Source: Bacteroidota bacterium
Lineage (GTDB): Bacteria > Bacteroidota > Bacteroidia > Flavobacteriales_E > Vicingaceae
NCBI GenBank assembly: GCA_016183805.1
Contig: JACPDX010000055.1
Location: forward strand, 1-60,319
Reading direction: 5' to 3'
Length of the DNA: 60,319 nucleotides
Shown here in pieces: positions 40,322 through 48,652 of the stretch. How positions within the stretch are numbered: position 1 is the stretch's first letter; each line of letters opens with the position of its first letter. The position numbers were made by a program, and so were the translations under genes. The notes under the pieces were generated by a model, which was not told where the DNA came from, made no database searches, and worked only from the letters and a program-made list of their open reading frames with translations.

Positions 40322-40474
40322 TTAGTTTGCATTTTTGATCCAAGAATAAATATTCAGTTGGCGGATTATATTGCCTGTTTTGGTGGAAAAACCGGAAGCA
40401 CTGACCCATTTAATATTTTGATTTACAGACAGGAAACAGGATTAATGAAAACCGAAATAGGAGAGCCAACATGA
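40322..40474 (+). pseudogene. Gene fragment resembling a DUF3471-type C-terminus
   Basis: In the 400-bp gap after folE a 51-codon open stretch without a start codon encodes 'NIQLADYIACFGGKTG...' and ends 'LIYRQETGLMKTEIGEPT'. The 'LADYxGxY...TGxxxAEI' pattern recalls the C-terminal domain of beta-lactamase-like serine hydrolases (DUF3471). No upstream portion is visible, so if real it is a remnant. Remainder of 40229-40631 contains nothing recognised. Confidence 0.3.
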
Positions 40475-40631
40475 CCAGATTCTCCACATCATAGCTGACA
40501 AACGATAAACCTCTTAAATAATAAAGTCATATTACATTGTCTTATAAATTACATTATGTTAAATAGAGTTATAATAAAATATAAATATCTTCCCCTAATT
40601 GTTACTTTTTTAGTAGTTAGGCTTATAATGA

Positions 40632-41285
40632 TTATATTAATTTATGCTGAATGGCGACACGAATAAGTTCCGCTACATTATGAACTTTTAATTTTTTCAT
40701 TAAATTTGTTCTGTGAGAATTTACAGTTTTATCACTGATAAAAAGTTTTTTAGAGATATGTGTATTACTTAACCCTAAAGCAATTAGTTGTAGCACTTCT
40801 AATTCTCTAGTTGTAAGAGGGTTAGTTAGTTTTATAACTGGTTTTTGGGTAAGCTCCTCCATCGATGATTTTATTAGGCTTAATGAGACGTTGTCACTAA
40901 AATATTGTTGACCTTGGAATATAGTTTTGATTGCTTTTACTAATTCTTCTGTTTTAACATTTTTAAGAATAAATCCACTAACACCGAGACTTATCATCTT
41001 TAATACAATAGATTTTTCGTCATAAGAGGATAATATCAAGATTTTGATGTATGGATATAAAAGTAATATTTTTTGAGTGGTCTCGAAACCATCCATAATA
41101 GGCATATCTATATCCATTAAAATAATATCAGGTTGATTTATTTTAAGTTGGTCTAAAGCGTCTCTTCCATTATCTGCTTGAGCAATAATTTTAATATTTG
41201 GGATAACTGATAAACGTACAACAATTCCATCTCGGATAAGTTGATGATCGTCAACAATCATTAATGAGATTTCTTTTTCTTTCAT
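40632..41285 (-). CDS. NarL/LuxR-family response regulator
   Basis: 217 aa. Receiver domain with 'LMIVDDHQLIRDGI' (8-21), phosphoacceptor Asp57 region 'IILMDIDMPIMDG' and Lys in 'FILKNVKTEE'; LuxR HTH 'LTTRELEVLQLIALGLSNTH' (about 155-174) then 'KLFISDKTVNSHRTNLMKKL'. It is the partner of the kinase whose gene is 7 bp upstream. Target genes are unknown. Confidence 0.93.
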   Translation of the reverse strand: MKEKEISLMIVDDHQLIRDGIVVRLSVIPNIKIIAQADNGRDALDQLKINQPDIILMDIDMPIMDGFETTQKILLLYPYIKILILSSYDEKSIVLKMISLGVSGFILKNVKTEELVKAIKTIFQGQQYFSDNVSLSLIKSSMEELTQKPVIKLTNPLTTRELEVLQLIALGLSNTHISKKLFISDKTVNSHRTNLMKKLKVHNVAELIRVAIQHKLI

Positions 41286-41292
41286 AACTTTT

Positions 41293-43203
41293 TTATTTAG
41301 ATAAAGGTATAATTAAGGTTGCAATCGACCCTTTAATACTTCCCTTTTCCATCAAAAATGTACCATCCATAATTTGTGTTCTAGTAATAATATTCATCAA
41401 GCCAATTCCTATATTTAATTTTTTTTGCTCTTCATTAGAATCAACATTATTTTCTATTCCAACACCGTCATCCTCAACAATTAAAATAAGTTGTTGAGAG
41501 GTTTTATGTAAAGTAACTTCAATGGATTTTGCTTTAGAATGTTTAATAATATTACTTAATAACTCCTGAAAGATACGATAAATACCAATAGCTATATTTT
41601 CAGGTACATCATTCATCTCTTTCTTTTCAAATTGGTAATTGATTTGAGTATTATGGAGTGTTTTATCTAACAAATCAGATATTGCTTCTGATAAACCTGC
41701 AACTTTTAATACACGTGGCATCATTTGATGTGAGAGCTCCCGCAATTCTTTATAAGCATCATCTAAAATTGTAGAGGTAGAATTAAAAATTTTCCTTTTA
41801 TTCTCCGAAAAAAATTCTAGCTTAGTATTTAATAATTGTTCATGATTTGCTATAACGCCAGCTAATGTTTGTCCTATTCCATCGTGTAGATCTCGAGCAA
41901 TACGCACTCTTTCTTGCTCTAAAGCCTCTACCATTATTTTTGTGTGTAATTTTTGTTGAACGAACATATTTTTTTGTAAAGTTTCTCGTTGTTTAATTTT
42001 ATTTCTGTTTATTATTAAATAAGCTATAATAATAACAATTATAATTCCAACAATAAGTAGTATTAATTGTATTTTATTTTGGGTGAGCTGAAGCTTTTGT
42101 TTTGATAGTTGCAGGGCTTGGATTTCAATGATATTTTGTTTTTTTTCTGCTTCGTATTTAGTTTGAAGATTAGCTAGTTGCCATATGGACTCCTCACTAA
42201 ATATGCTGTCTTTATAGTATGTATAGAGTTGATAATTCAGGTAAGCACTTTTATAATTTCCTAATTTTTCATCTGTATCGGCTAATCCTGAATAAATTTC
42301 TTTTATTAAATCTTTATCTCCTAGTTCCTTGGATAAAATTAATGCTTTTTTAAACCATTGTTTTGCTAATGAATAATCGGTTACATAAAAATAGATACCG
42401 CCAATATTAGCGTAAGACATAGCTATACTTCTTTTATCTCCTATTTCTTCTTGTATTTTAAGCCCGGTAAAATAATTTTTTAAGGCCAATTCAAAATTTG
42501 ATTTTGCTTGCTCTTTTTTACCTGATTTTAGAAATGCAACCCCTTGGTTTTGTATATTAGAGCCTATATTGTTATACATCCGAGCTATTCCTTCTTTATT
42601 CTTTATTTCTATTTTAAGCTTTAAAGCTTTTTTAAACTTTATATCTGCCTCTTTATAATCTGTTTTAAGTGCATATATTATTCCTATATTACAATAAGAA
42701 TCTGCAATATCATTTTTATCGCCTATTTTTTCTCTTATTTTTAAAGCAGCTATATGATTTTCTAGTGCAACATCATACTTGCTTAAAACTTGATAAATCA
42801 TACCTATGTTATTATATGCACTGGCAATTGAACTGTTTGGTAAATCCGGGGTTACATTAATTTCTTTATAAATTTTTAATGAAGAAATATAATTATGTAG
42901 TGCTACAGTATAATTTCCTTGATAATAATTAACAATACCTATATTGTTATAAGCTTCAGCTATACCTTTTTGATAATTAAGTTTTTTTGCTAGTTTTAGT
43001 GCACGATTAGCACAATAAAGAATACTGTTGTAGCTACCAATTGCTCGGTATTCGCTACACAATTTAATTAAATAATGCACTTGATTTGTATCTTCTTGTT
43101 CAGCAACTATTAATTGCTTCAAACTATCAATACTAGAGGCTCCATTTGTAAATGAAATACAAAAGAAGGAAAAAGTAAGTAGTAGAAATTTTAATTGAAG
43201 CAT
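41293..43203 (-). CDS. TPR-containing histidine kinase
   Basis: 636 aa. Signal-like N-terminus, then tetratricopeptide repeats (about 35-320, e.g. 'AYNNIGIVNYYQGNYTVALH', 'AYNNIGMIYQVLSKYDVALE'), a coiled-coil, one membrane helix (about 377-398), a HisKA_3 block 'RVRIARDLHDGIGQTLAGVI' with the phospho-His, and HATPase motifs 'ELLSNIIKHSKAKSIEV' and 'VEDDGVGI'. The periplasmic TPR part senses something unknown and the kinase feeds the NarL-type regulator. Common arrangement in Bacteroidota. Confidence 0.93.
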   Translation of the reverse strand: MLQLKFLLLTFSFFCISFTNGASSIDSLKQLIVAEQEDTNQVHYLIKLCSEYRAIGSYNSILYCANRALKLAKKLNYQKGIAEAYNNIGIVNYYQGNYTVALHNYISSLKIYKEINVTPDLPNSSIASAYNNIGMIYQVLSKYDVALENHIAALKIREKIGDKNDIADSYCNIGIIYALKTDYKEADIKFKKALKLKIEIKNKEGIARMYNNIGSNIQNQGVAFLKSGKKEQAKSNFELALKNYFTGLKIQEEIGDKRSIAMSYANIGGIYFYVTDYSLAKQWFKKALILSKELGDKDLIKEIYSGLADTDEKLGNYKSAYLNYQLYTYYKDSIFSEESIWQLANLQTKYEAEKKQNIIEIQALQLSKQKLQLTQNKIQLILLIVGIIIVIIIAYLIINRNKIKQRETLQKNMFVQQKLHTKIMVEALEQERVRIARDLHDGIGQTLAGVIANHEQLLNTKLEFFSENKRKIFNSTSTILDDAYKELRELSHQMMPRVLKVAGLSEAISDLLDKTLHNTQINYQFEKKEMNDVPENIAIGIYRIFQELLSNIIKHSKAKSIEVTLHKTSQQLILIVEDDGVGIENNVDSNEEQKKLNIGIGLMNIITRTQIMDGTFLMEKGSIKGSIATLIIPLSK

Positions 43204-43234
43204 TAGTCTACTTTAAATTTTTTTAAAGGTAAAT

Positions 43235-43344
43235 TTAGCTTTTTTTTGTGAGTGTTTCGATTGATTTAACAAGTTGTTCTACAGTTTTTAGTTTGGCGAT
43301 TATTTTTTTGTTTTTATCCAATAGCAACGTGTTATGCACTGCCA
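43235..43344 (-). pseudogene. C-terminal fragment of a thioredoxin/TlpA-like gene
   Basis: The gap between the kinase and the next gene encodes, without a start, 'AVHNTLLLDKNKKIIAKLKT' then 'VEQLVKSIETLTKKS' and a stop. This matches the C-terminal end of the thioredoxin-like protein at 44503-45954 ('TPSMFLLDKNKKIIAKPETT', 'NQLIKAIEVL'). A remnant of a second, deleted copy. Confidence 0.6.
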
Positions 43345-43941
43345 TTATTTTTTTATATTAATTTCAATCGTGTCTGATGTCAGTACGAATGATGGGATAT
43401 TTTCAAAATTTTCCTGCTCTATTACTTCCTTATAATCTTTTGGTATTTCTTTTGCATGTTGCCCTTGCTTGTAGTCATAGTGTGCGGTCAAACGAATTGT
43501 CCCGCTTGAAGAAATATTGAAGAATCTAATTATATTTTCGGAAGCCATTTCATAAATTTGAATTTTCTGTGCAGGATTAACTGTTATAGTATCTTTTTGC
43601 CATTCTGCATCAAATAATCCGCATCGCAATGAACCAAGTTTTTCTAATTTCTTCCATTTAACATTTTCATCTTTGAAGTCAGCGGTGAAGTAAATGTAAG
43701 GTTCTCGCCAAGCTGATTCCGAACCGTCTCCAGGCATTATTATTTTATATTTATCTGTTTTGGATTGATTTGTCAGATAAAGGCGAATAATATCATAGCT
43801 GTTTTTCCTCTTAGCATTTTCAAATACGATTGTCATCTTAAGTTCTTCCTCATAGTTTGCCTTGGTTGTATCTTGAGAGTAACTTGTCAATACGAAACAC
43901 AAAGTAAAAAAAGTTGTTACTATTATTTTTTTCATTGTCAT
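43345..43941 (-). CDS. Secreted protein of unknown function
   Basis: 198 aa. A signal peptide 'IIVTTFFTLCFVLTSYSQD' (6-24) precedes a soluble beta-rich domain; 'VFENAKRKNSYDIIRLYLT' and 'GSESAWREPYIYF' are the best ordered stretches. No domain is recognised. Upstream of a thioredoxin-like fragment on the same strand. Probably exported to the periplasm or surface. Confidence 0.7.
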   Translation of the reverse strand: MTMKKIIVTTFFTLCFVLTSYSQDTTKANYEEELKMTIVFENAKRKNSYDIIRLYLTNQSKTDKYKIIMPGDGSESAWREPYIYFTADFKDENVKWKKLEKLGSLRCGLFDAEWQKDTITVNPAQKIQIYEMASENIIRFFNISSSGTIRLTAHYDYKQGQHAKEIPKDYKEVIEQENFENIPSFVLTSDTIEINIKK

Positions 43942-43974
43942 ATAGTTTTAAAGGGTTAAATTAATTGTCTGTAA

Positions 43975-44442
43975 TTATGCAGTACGTTTATATGATTTAT
44001 CTTCCGCTTTTAAAGTTTCAATACGCTCTTTTAGTTCAGTTATCTCAAGTTGTTTTTCAAAATAATTTTTTAAAACCTCTTGTTGTGTTTGCCACTGTGT
44101 AAGTAATAAAATAATTTTATATTTTTTTAATGCAAATTGCGTTTGCTTTAACTGTATAAGTATATCGGCATCGGCAAGCAATAAATAAATTACAAAACGT
44201 ACCTGATCGTAGTTAATAAGATTTTGCTTCAGTTTTTCTTTTATTAATTTTTCGGAACATAACAGAGATATATCTATATCCATAATATTACTTACGGTTT
44301 CCTGTATTATAGTGAGTGTTATTTCTAAACGGGTGCTGTTATTTAAACCAAGTAATTTTCCATAGGCGTTTGCCGATTTATCAATAAGCATTAAAACAAA
44401 ATCAGGTTTATTCATTTGAAAATTTGCTTTTGTAATTGTCAT
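43975..44442 (-). CDS. Helical protein of unknown function
   Basis: 155 aa, almost entirely helical, with a C-terminal coiled coil ('ENYFEKQLEITELKERIETL' type). No signal, membrane or catalytic motif. It is the middle gene between the secreted 198-aa protein and the thioredoxin-like protein. I do not recognise a family. Confidence 0.6.
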   Translation of the reverse strand: MTITKANFQMNKPDFVLMLIDKSANAYGKLLGLNNSTRLEITLTIIQETVSNIMDIDISLLCSEKLIKEKLKQNLINYDQVRFVIYLLLADADILIQLKQTQFALKKYKIILLLTQWQTQQEVLKNYFEKQLEITELKERIETLKAEDKSYKRTA

Positions 44443-44502
44443 ATAAAACTGGCTTCGTTGTTTTTTTGTGTTTGTATGTGGGGCTATTGAAGTATATAAT
44501 TT

Positions 44503-45954
44503 TTACAATACCTCAATAGCTTTAATCAATTGATTGGTGGTTTCGGGTTTTGCTATTATTTTTTTGTTTTTATCTAATAAAAACATACTTGGTGTTGCAT
44601 ATACATTGTATTGCTTAGGTATTGTTCCGTTCCAGCTTTTAAAGTCGGTTATATTAACCCAGTTTGCCATTGCGTTTTCTTCTACAAATTGCTCCCATTG
44701 TTTTGTGTCGGTATCTAACGAAACGGCAACTACCATTATGTTTTGTTTGCTTTGCTCTAAAGCCGCTTTTATTTTTGGTATTTCGTCTGCACAATGCGGA
44801 CACCAGCTTGCCCAAAACAACACTAATACATTATTTGACGGAAGCTGGCTTAAATTAAGCTTGCCATCCATTATAACAAAATCAGGAGCAGAGGATCCAA
44901 TGGCTACATTCCTTAATTTATTTGCCTTTTCCTTAAATGTTTCGGATATTATAACTGAGGATTCGCAATTACCCTCTTGAGGTTTTGCATAAGTATCGTA
45001 AAGAAATAAGAAGGCATTATCGAGATGCTCTTTACTAAAATTTTTTAGCAGGTAGTTGAAACAAAACTCAAAATTAGCAGGGCTGTTTTTTGTCTTTTCT
45101 AAAAATTCATGAGCTGCTGTGGCTGCAAACATCTCATCTCTTACCGGCTGACCATACCCGTCTAATTTATTAGTTTTTAGTTTGAGATAAATTTCTAATT
45201 TTTCAGTTAATATATTCGTATGCAAATAAAAACTATCTGCAGGATTGAAATAATCAAAATAGTGATCGACTATAATACTATCTCTCCAGTTGTCCGGTTC
45301 GTGCCAATCAGGATTTACAGGTTTGTAATAAGCCACTGCTATCTTATCCGAAGGGGAGGAATCCTGCACAATGCTTTCTTTTACAAATTCGTCCATGGCT
45401 TTGTATCGTTTAAAATATTCATCTTCCAGTTGATTATGAAAAGGATCTGATAAAGGATATAAACGCATCATTTGTAAGAGCCAGGCATCGGCTATGTTTA
45501 ATTTTTTTTGCAAGGCCTGAAATTCATAAAACAATTTATTCTCTTCTGATTTTAATACAAACAAACTATCCGTTGCATTGTTGTTAAACATATCAGGCTG
45601 ATACACTGTTTTTATTTCAATTGCTTTTTCATAATCTGAATGAATAATGTAGAAGAATTGGTTTTGCAGCATTTGTATTTTGTATAAACCCGCATGTTGC
45701 TTCCAGGAGTTTGTACTTAAATTAAATGAAAAATCACCTTTCCTGTTTGTTTGAATAGAATCTATAAACAACAAGGTGTCTTTATAGCATTTGTAAAGGA
45801 ATAGTGGTTTATTGGCATAATTTGCAATGTTTCCTTTTACAAAAGAAATGTCGTTGCTATTTTTTACAATCGATTTTTGAGCAAAGCAAAAGCTTATGCT
45901 CAAAAATAAAAGGTAATGTGTAATAACTAACTTTTTCATTGTATCAATGTTCAA
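44503..45954 (-). CDS. Thioredoxin-like (TlpA/ResA-type) exported protein
   Basis: 483 aa. Signal peptide about 1-25 ending 'FCFAQKS'. An N-terminal beta domain resembles the DUF4369 type ('VKGNIANYANKPLFLYKCYK'), then a helical middle, then a thioredoxin domain with 'LFWASWCPHCADEIPKIKAA' (active CPHC). It likely works in the periplasm as a thiol oxidoreductase and is attached in the extracellular space. It follows the FISUMP genes on the same strand. The tail is copied in the fragment at 43235-43344. Confidence 0.87.
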   Translation of the reverse strand: MNIDTMKKLVITHYLLFLSISFCFAQKSIVKNSNDISFVKGNIANYANKPLFLYKCYKDTLLFIDSIQTNRKGDFSFNLSTNSWKQHAGLYKIQMLQNQFFYIIHSDYEKAIEIKTVYQPDMFNNNATDSLFVLKSEENKLFYEFQALQKKLNIADAWLLQMMRLYPLSDPFHNQLEDEYFKRYKAMDEFVKESIVQDSSPSDKIAVAYYKPVNPDWHEPDNWRDSIIVDHYFDYFNPADSFYLHTNILTEKLEIYLKLKTNKLDGYGQPVRDEMFAATAAHEFLEKTKNSPANFEFCFNYLLKNFSKEHLDNAFLFLYDTYAKPQEGNCESSVIISETFKEKANKLRNVAIGSSAPDFVIMDGKLNLSQLPSNNVLVLFWASWCPHCADEIPKIKAALEQSKQNIMVVAVSLDTDTKQWEQFVEENAMANWVNITDFKSWNGTIPKQYNVYATPSMFLLDKNKKIIAKPETTNQLIKAIEVL

Positions 45955-45967
45955 TTGTCAAATAAAT

Positions 45968-47212
45968 CTAGTCCTGGAGGCACCGCACCGATAAACCGCC
46001 TGTCTTACCAGGGTTATTCCGATTGCTCTGAACGCTACCCGTATTCAGGACCCTGTACCACGCACGAGTGCCGCTCTCCTCGGTAGCACTCCATAGGTAC
46101 GTGGTTGTGCCCATACCGTAGGATGCGCCACCGCCGGAGTAACCCGCAGGTAACGCGTTAAAGCCACTGGTATTGGTTCCATTCCAAGCAGGGGTATTAC
46201 TACTCGTTGCTTTCATTTTATCTCCGGGACCAACACCTGCGGTATTCAGTCCACGCCATCCTACTGTAGTTTGGAAAGTAGAAAGTGGTGTAGCACCTGT
46301 TGGTGCAATAGTATTTTCGATGCAATATTCGTAACGGCTCCACTCTAAATCGGTTGGCATGTGGTAACCTGCCGGGCATTGCCCCTGTACGCCACCCGCA
46401 CCGCATGGGTCGCAGTTGGTACTTGCTGCATAATTCATAGCTTCGTCCCATTGATATAAACCACCGTAAGTAACACAGTTGGCAGCTACATCATTATAAC
46501 ACCATTTTTCTACAGTAGCATTATTGGTTTGTGTAGTTGCCTGCGATATTTGTGTACCCACATTTAAATTAGCAGCAGCAAATACCTGTGTTCCGCAGGA
46601 AATACCACAAGCAGAGGTAGTAACCGTAATGGTATTGGAGTTAGGACTTGTACCGCAACTATTACCTGATCTTACACGGTAATAATAAGTAGTTGCACAA
46701 GTTAAACTTGTTACGTTTAATGTAAGTACATTACCAACATTTAAATTAGTATAGCCACTTACAAAACTTGTAAAAGAAGCGTCAGTGGCAACATCTAAAT
46801 AATATGTTGTTGCACCAGTACTTGCTGCCCAGTTGGCATCAAAAGCAGTAGCCGTAATGCCACTTGCAGCATTAGCTGTAAATGCCCCAGGTAACTGGCA
46901 ACCAATACAACCAAAAGCAACCCATGTAGAAGATGTTTGGTTCCATGCTTCAAAACATTCGGTAGTGGTATTAAAAATTAACAGGCTCATGGGTATTGGA
47001 GCAGTAATAGCATTTCGCTCGGTAGTAGTTAAACGTGGTACTAACAAACCGCCTTTATTGCTACTGCCGGCAGCATCAATATCGAGCAAAGCTTTGGCGT
47101 TGGGTGTAGCACCAGTGGAGTTAATACCAACGTTTTGAGCAAAAGATTGCAAGTTACCAATTGTAAATTGGCAGCTTAAAGCTAGAGCATAAATCAAAAT
47201 TTGTTTTTTCAT
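45968..47212 (-). CDS. FISUMP-domain surface protein A
   Basis: 414 aa. Signal peptide, then 'QNVGINSTGATPNAKALLDI' (26-45), a fibronectin type III-like domain (about 108-199) and a FISUMP (Fib_succ_major) domain with 'YGGLYQWDEAMNY', 'CPAGYHMPTDLEWSRYEYC' and a C-terminal 'YLWSATEESGTRAW...SVRCLQD'. This C-lectin-like fold is used for adhesion or ligand binding. It is a tandem copy of 47252-48496. The last 55 codons are noticeably more GC-rich than the rest and more divergent between the copies. No CHU_C domain, so export route uncertain. Confidence 0.88.
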   Translation of the reverse strand: MKKQILIYALALSCQFTIGNLQSFAQNVGINSTGATPNAKALLDIDAAGSSNKGGLLVPRLTTTERNAITAPIPMSLLIFNTTTECFEAWNQTSSTWVAFGCIGCQLPGAFTANAASGITATAFDANWAASTGATTYYLDVATDASFTSFVSGYTNLNVGNVLTLNVTSLTCATTYYYRVRSGNSCGTSPNSNTITVTTSACGISCGTQVFAAANLNVGTQISQATTQTNNATVEKWCYNDVAANCVTYGGLYQWDEAMNYAASTNCDPCGAGGVQGQCPAGYHMPTDLEWSRYEYCIENTIAPTGATPLSTFQTTVGWRGLNTAGVGPGDKMKATSSNTPAWNGTNTSGFNALPAGYSGGGASYGMGTTTYLWSATEESGTRAWYRVLNTGSVQSNRNNPGKTGGLSVRCLQD

Positions 47213-47251
47213 TTTATTTGTTTTTTTAAAATATCTAAATGTTAAATAAAT

Positions 47252-48496
47252 CTAGTTCTGAAGGCAGCGTACCGATGTATCGAATGTCGTCTTATTGAAC
47301 ATATTCCTGTTGCTCCGCCCATTACCCGTGTTCAAGATTCTTATCAACGCATCTGCACCACTGCTCTCGGTAGCTGACCAATAGAAAGCACTCGTGCCCA
47401 GGCTGTAGGACGAGCCACCGAGGGAGTAACCCGCGGGCAACGCATTAAAACCACTGGTATTAGTACCATCCCAAACAGGTGTGTTGCTGCTGGTTACTTT
47501 CATTTTTGCCCCTGGACCTACTGCGGAATTAGTACCACGCCATCCTGTTGATGTTTGAAAAGTGGCAAGAGAGGTAGCTCCTGTGGGAGTAATGTTGTTT
47601 TCTACACAATATTCATAACGGCTCCATTCTAAATCGGTAGGTATATGGTAACCCGTCGGGCATTGCCCTTGTACACCGCCTGCACCACAAGGATCGCAAT
47701 TGCTGGTAGCTGTATAATTCATAGCTTCGTCCCATTGATACAAACCACCATAAGTGGCACAATTAGCAGCTACATCATTATAACAATATTTTTCTACAAT
47801 GCCATTGTTCGTTTGGGTGGTTGCACTGGTTATTTGTACCCCAACATTTAAATTAGTGGTAGCAAATATTTGTGTGCCGCAGGCACCTGGAGGTGGACAA
47901 GCGGAGGTGGCAACTGTAATAGTATTAGAATTGCTACTTGTACCACAACTATTACTTGCTCTTACACGGTAATAATAGGTAGTAGCACAGGCTAAACTTG
48001 TAACATTTGCTGTAAGCACATTACCCACATTGAGGTTGGTATAACCAGCAACAAAAGCTGTAAAACCAGCATCTGTAGCAACATCGAGATAATAAGTTGT
48101 TGCACCAGTACTTGTCGCCCAGTTGGCATCAAAAGTAGTAGCTGTAATACCCGATGCTGTATTTGCTGTAAATACACCCGGTAACTGGCAACCAATACAA
48201 CCAAAAGCAACCCATGTAGAAGATGTTTGGTTCCAGGCTTCAAAGCATTCGGTAGTAGTGTTAAAAATTAAAAGGCTCATGGGTATTGGAGCAGTAATTG
48301 CATTACGCTCGGCAGTAGTTAAACGTGGAACTAATAAACCACCTTTACTGCTACTGCCGGTAGCATCAATGTCGAGCAAAGCTTTGGCGTTGGGTGTAGC
48401 ACCAGTGGAGTTAATACCAACGTTTTGAGCAAAAGATTGTTTAGTTGCAGCAATGGCGAGTAGAGCTATTAAAAAAATTAAGATTTGTTTTTTCAT
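47252..48496 (-). CDS. FISUMP-domain surface protein B (paralogue of A)
   Basis: 414 aa, same length and layout as protein A: signal peptide, 'QNVGINSTGATPNAKALLDI', Fn3-like domain, FISUMP domain, end 'FYWSATESSGADALIRILNT' to 'SVRCLQN'. The first 250 residues are nearly the same as in A, while the final 45 differ in most non-structural positions. The spacing of 39 bp between the copies and the shared strand indicate tandem duplication. Confidence 0.88.
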   Translation of the reverse strand: MKKQILIFLIALLAIAATKQSFAQNVGINSTGATPNAKALLDIDATGSSSKGGLLVPRLTTAERNAITAPIPMSLLIFNTTTECFEAWNQTSSTWVAFGCIGCQLPGVFTANTASGITATTFDANWATSTGATTYYLDVATDAGFTAFVAGYTNLNVGNVLTANVTSLACATTYYYRVRASNSCGTSSNSNTITVATSACPPPGACGTQIFATTNLNVGVQITSATTQTNNGIVEKYCYNDVAANCATYGGLYQWDEAMNYTATSNCDPCGAGGVQGQCPTGYHIPTDLEWSRYEYCVENNITPTGATSLATFQTSTGWRGTNSAVGPGAKMKVTSSNTPVWDGTNTSGFNALPAGYSLGGSSYSLGTSAFYWSATESSGADALIRILNTGNGRSNRNMFNKTTFDTSVRCLQN

Positions 48497-48652
48497 GTTA
48501 CCGATTATTAAGATAAATTATTAGTGTATCTATTTAATTGCTTTTATTTTTAGTGTTTTTTGCGGGTATATTTTTTCAATTGATGAGGATTTTGAAAAAT
48601 GCCTACTTAAAATGATAATATATTAGCATAGAAAATAACATGGAGTAATTTA

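Noticed and set aside
40380-40420. Second copy of the DUF2024 C-terminus (EALT similarity) after folE
   Set aside because: Only about 10 bp (GCACTGACCC) is shared with 27105-27115; chance is a better explanation.
44534-44980. 148-codon frame opposite the thioredoxin-like gene
   Set aside because: It is antisense to a gene with clear active-site motifs.
45968-47410. Direct proof of retroelement mutagenesis between the two FISUMP ends
   Set aside because: Differences include third-position changes and a codon insertion that are not confined to adenines, and no reverse transcriptase or template is in the window.
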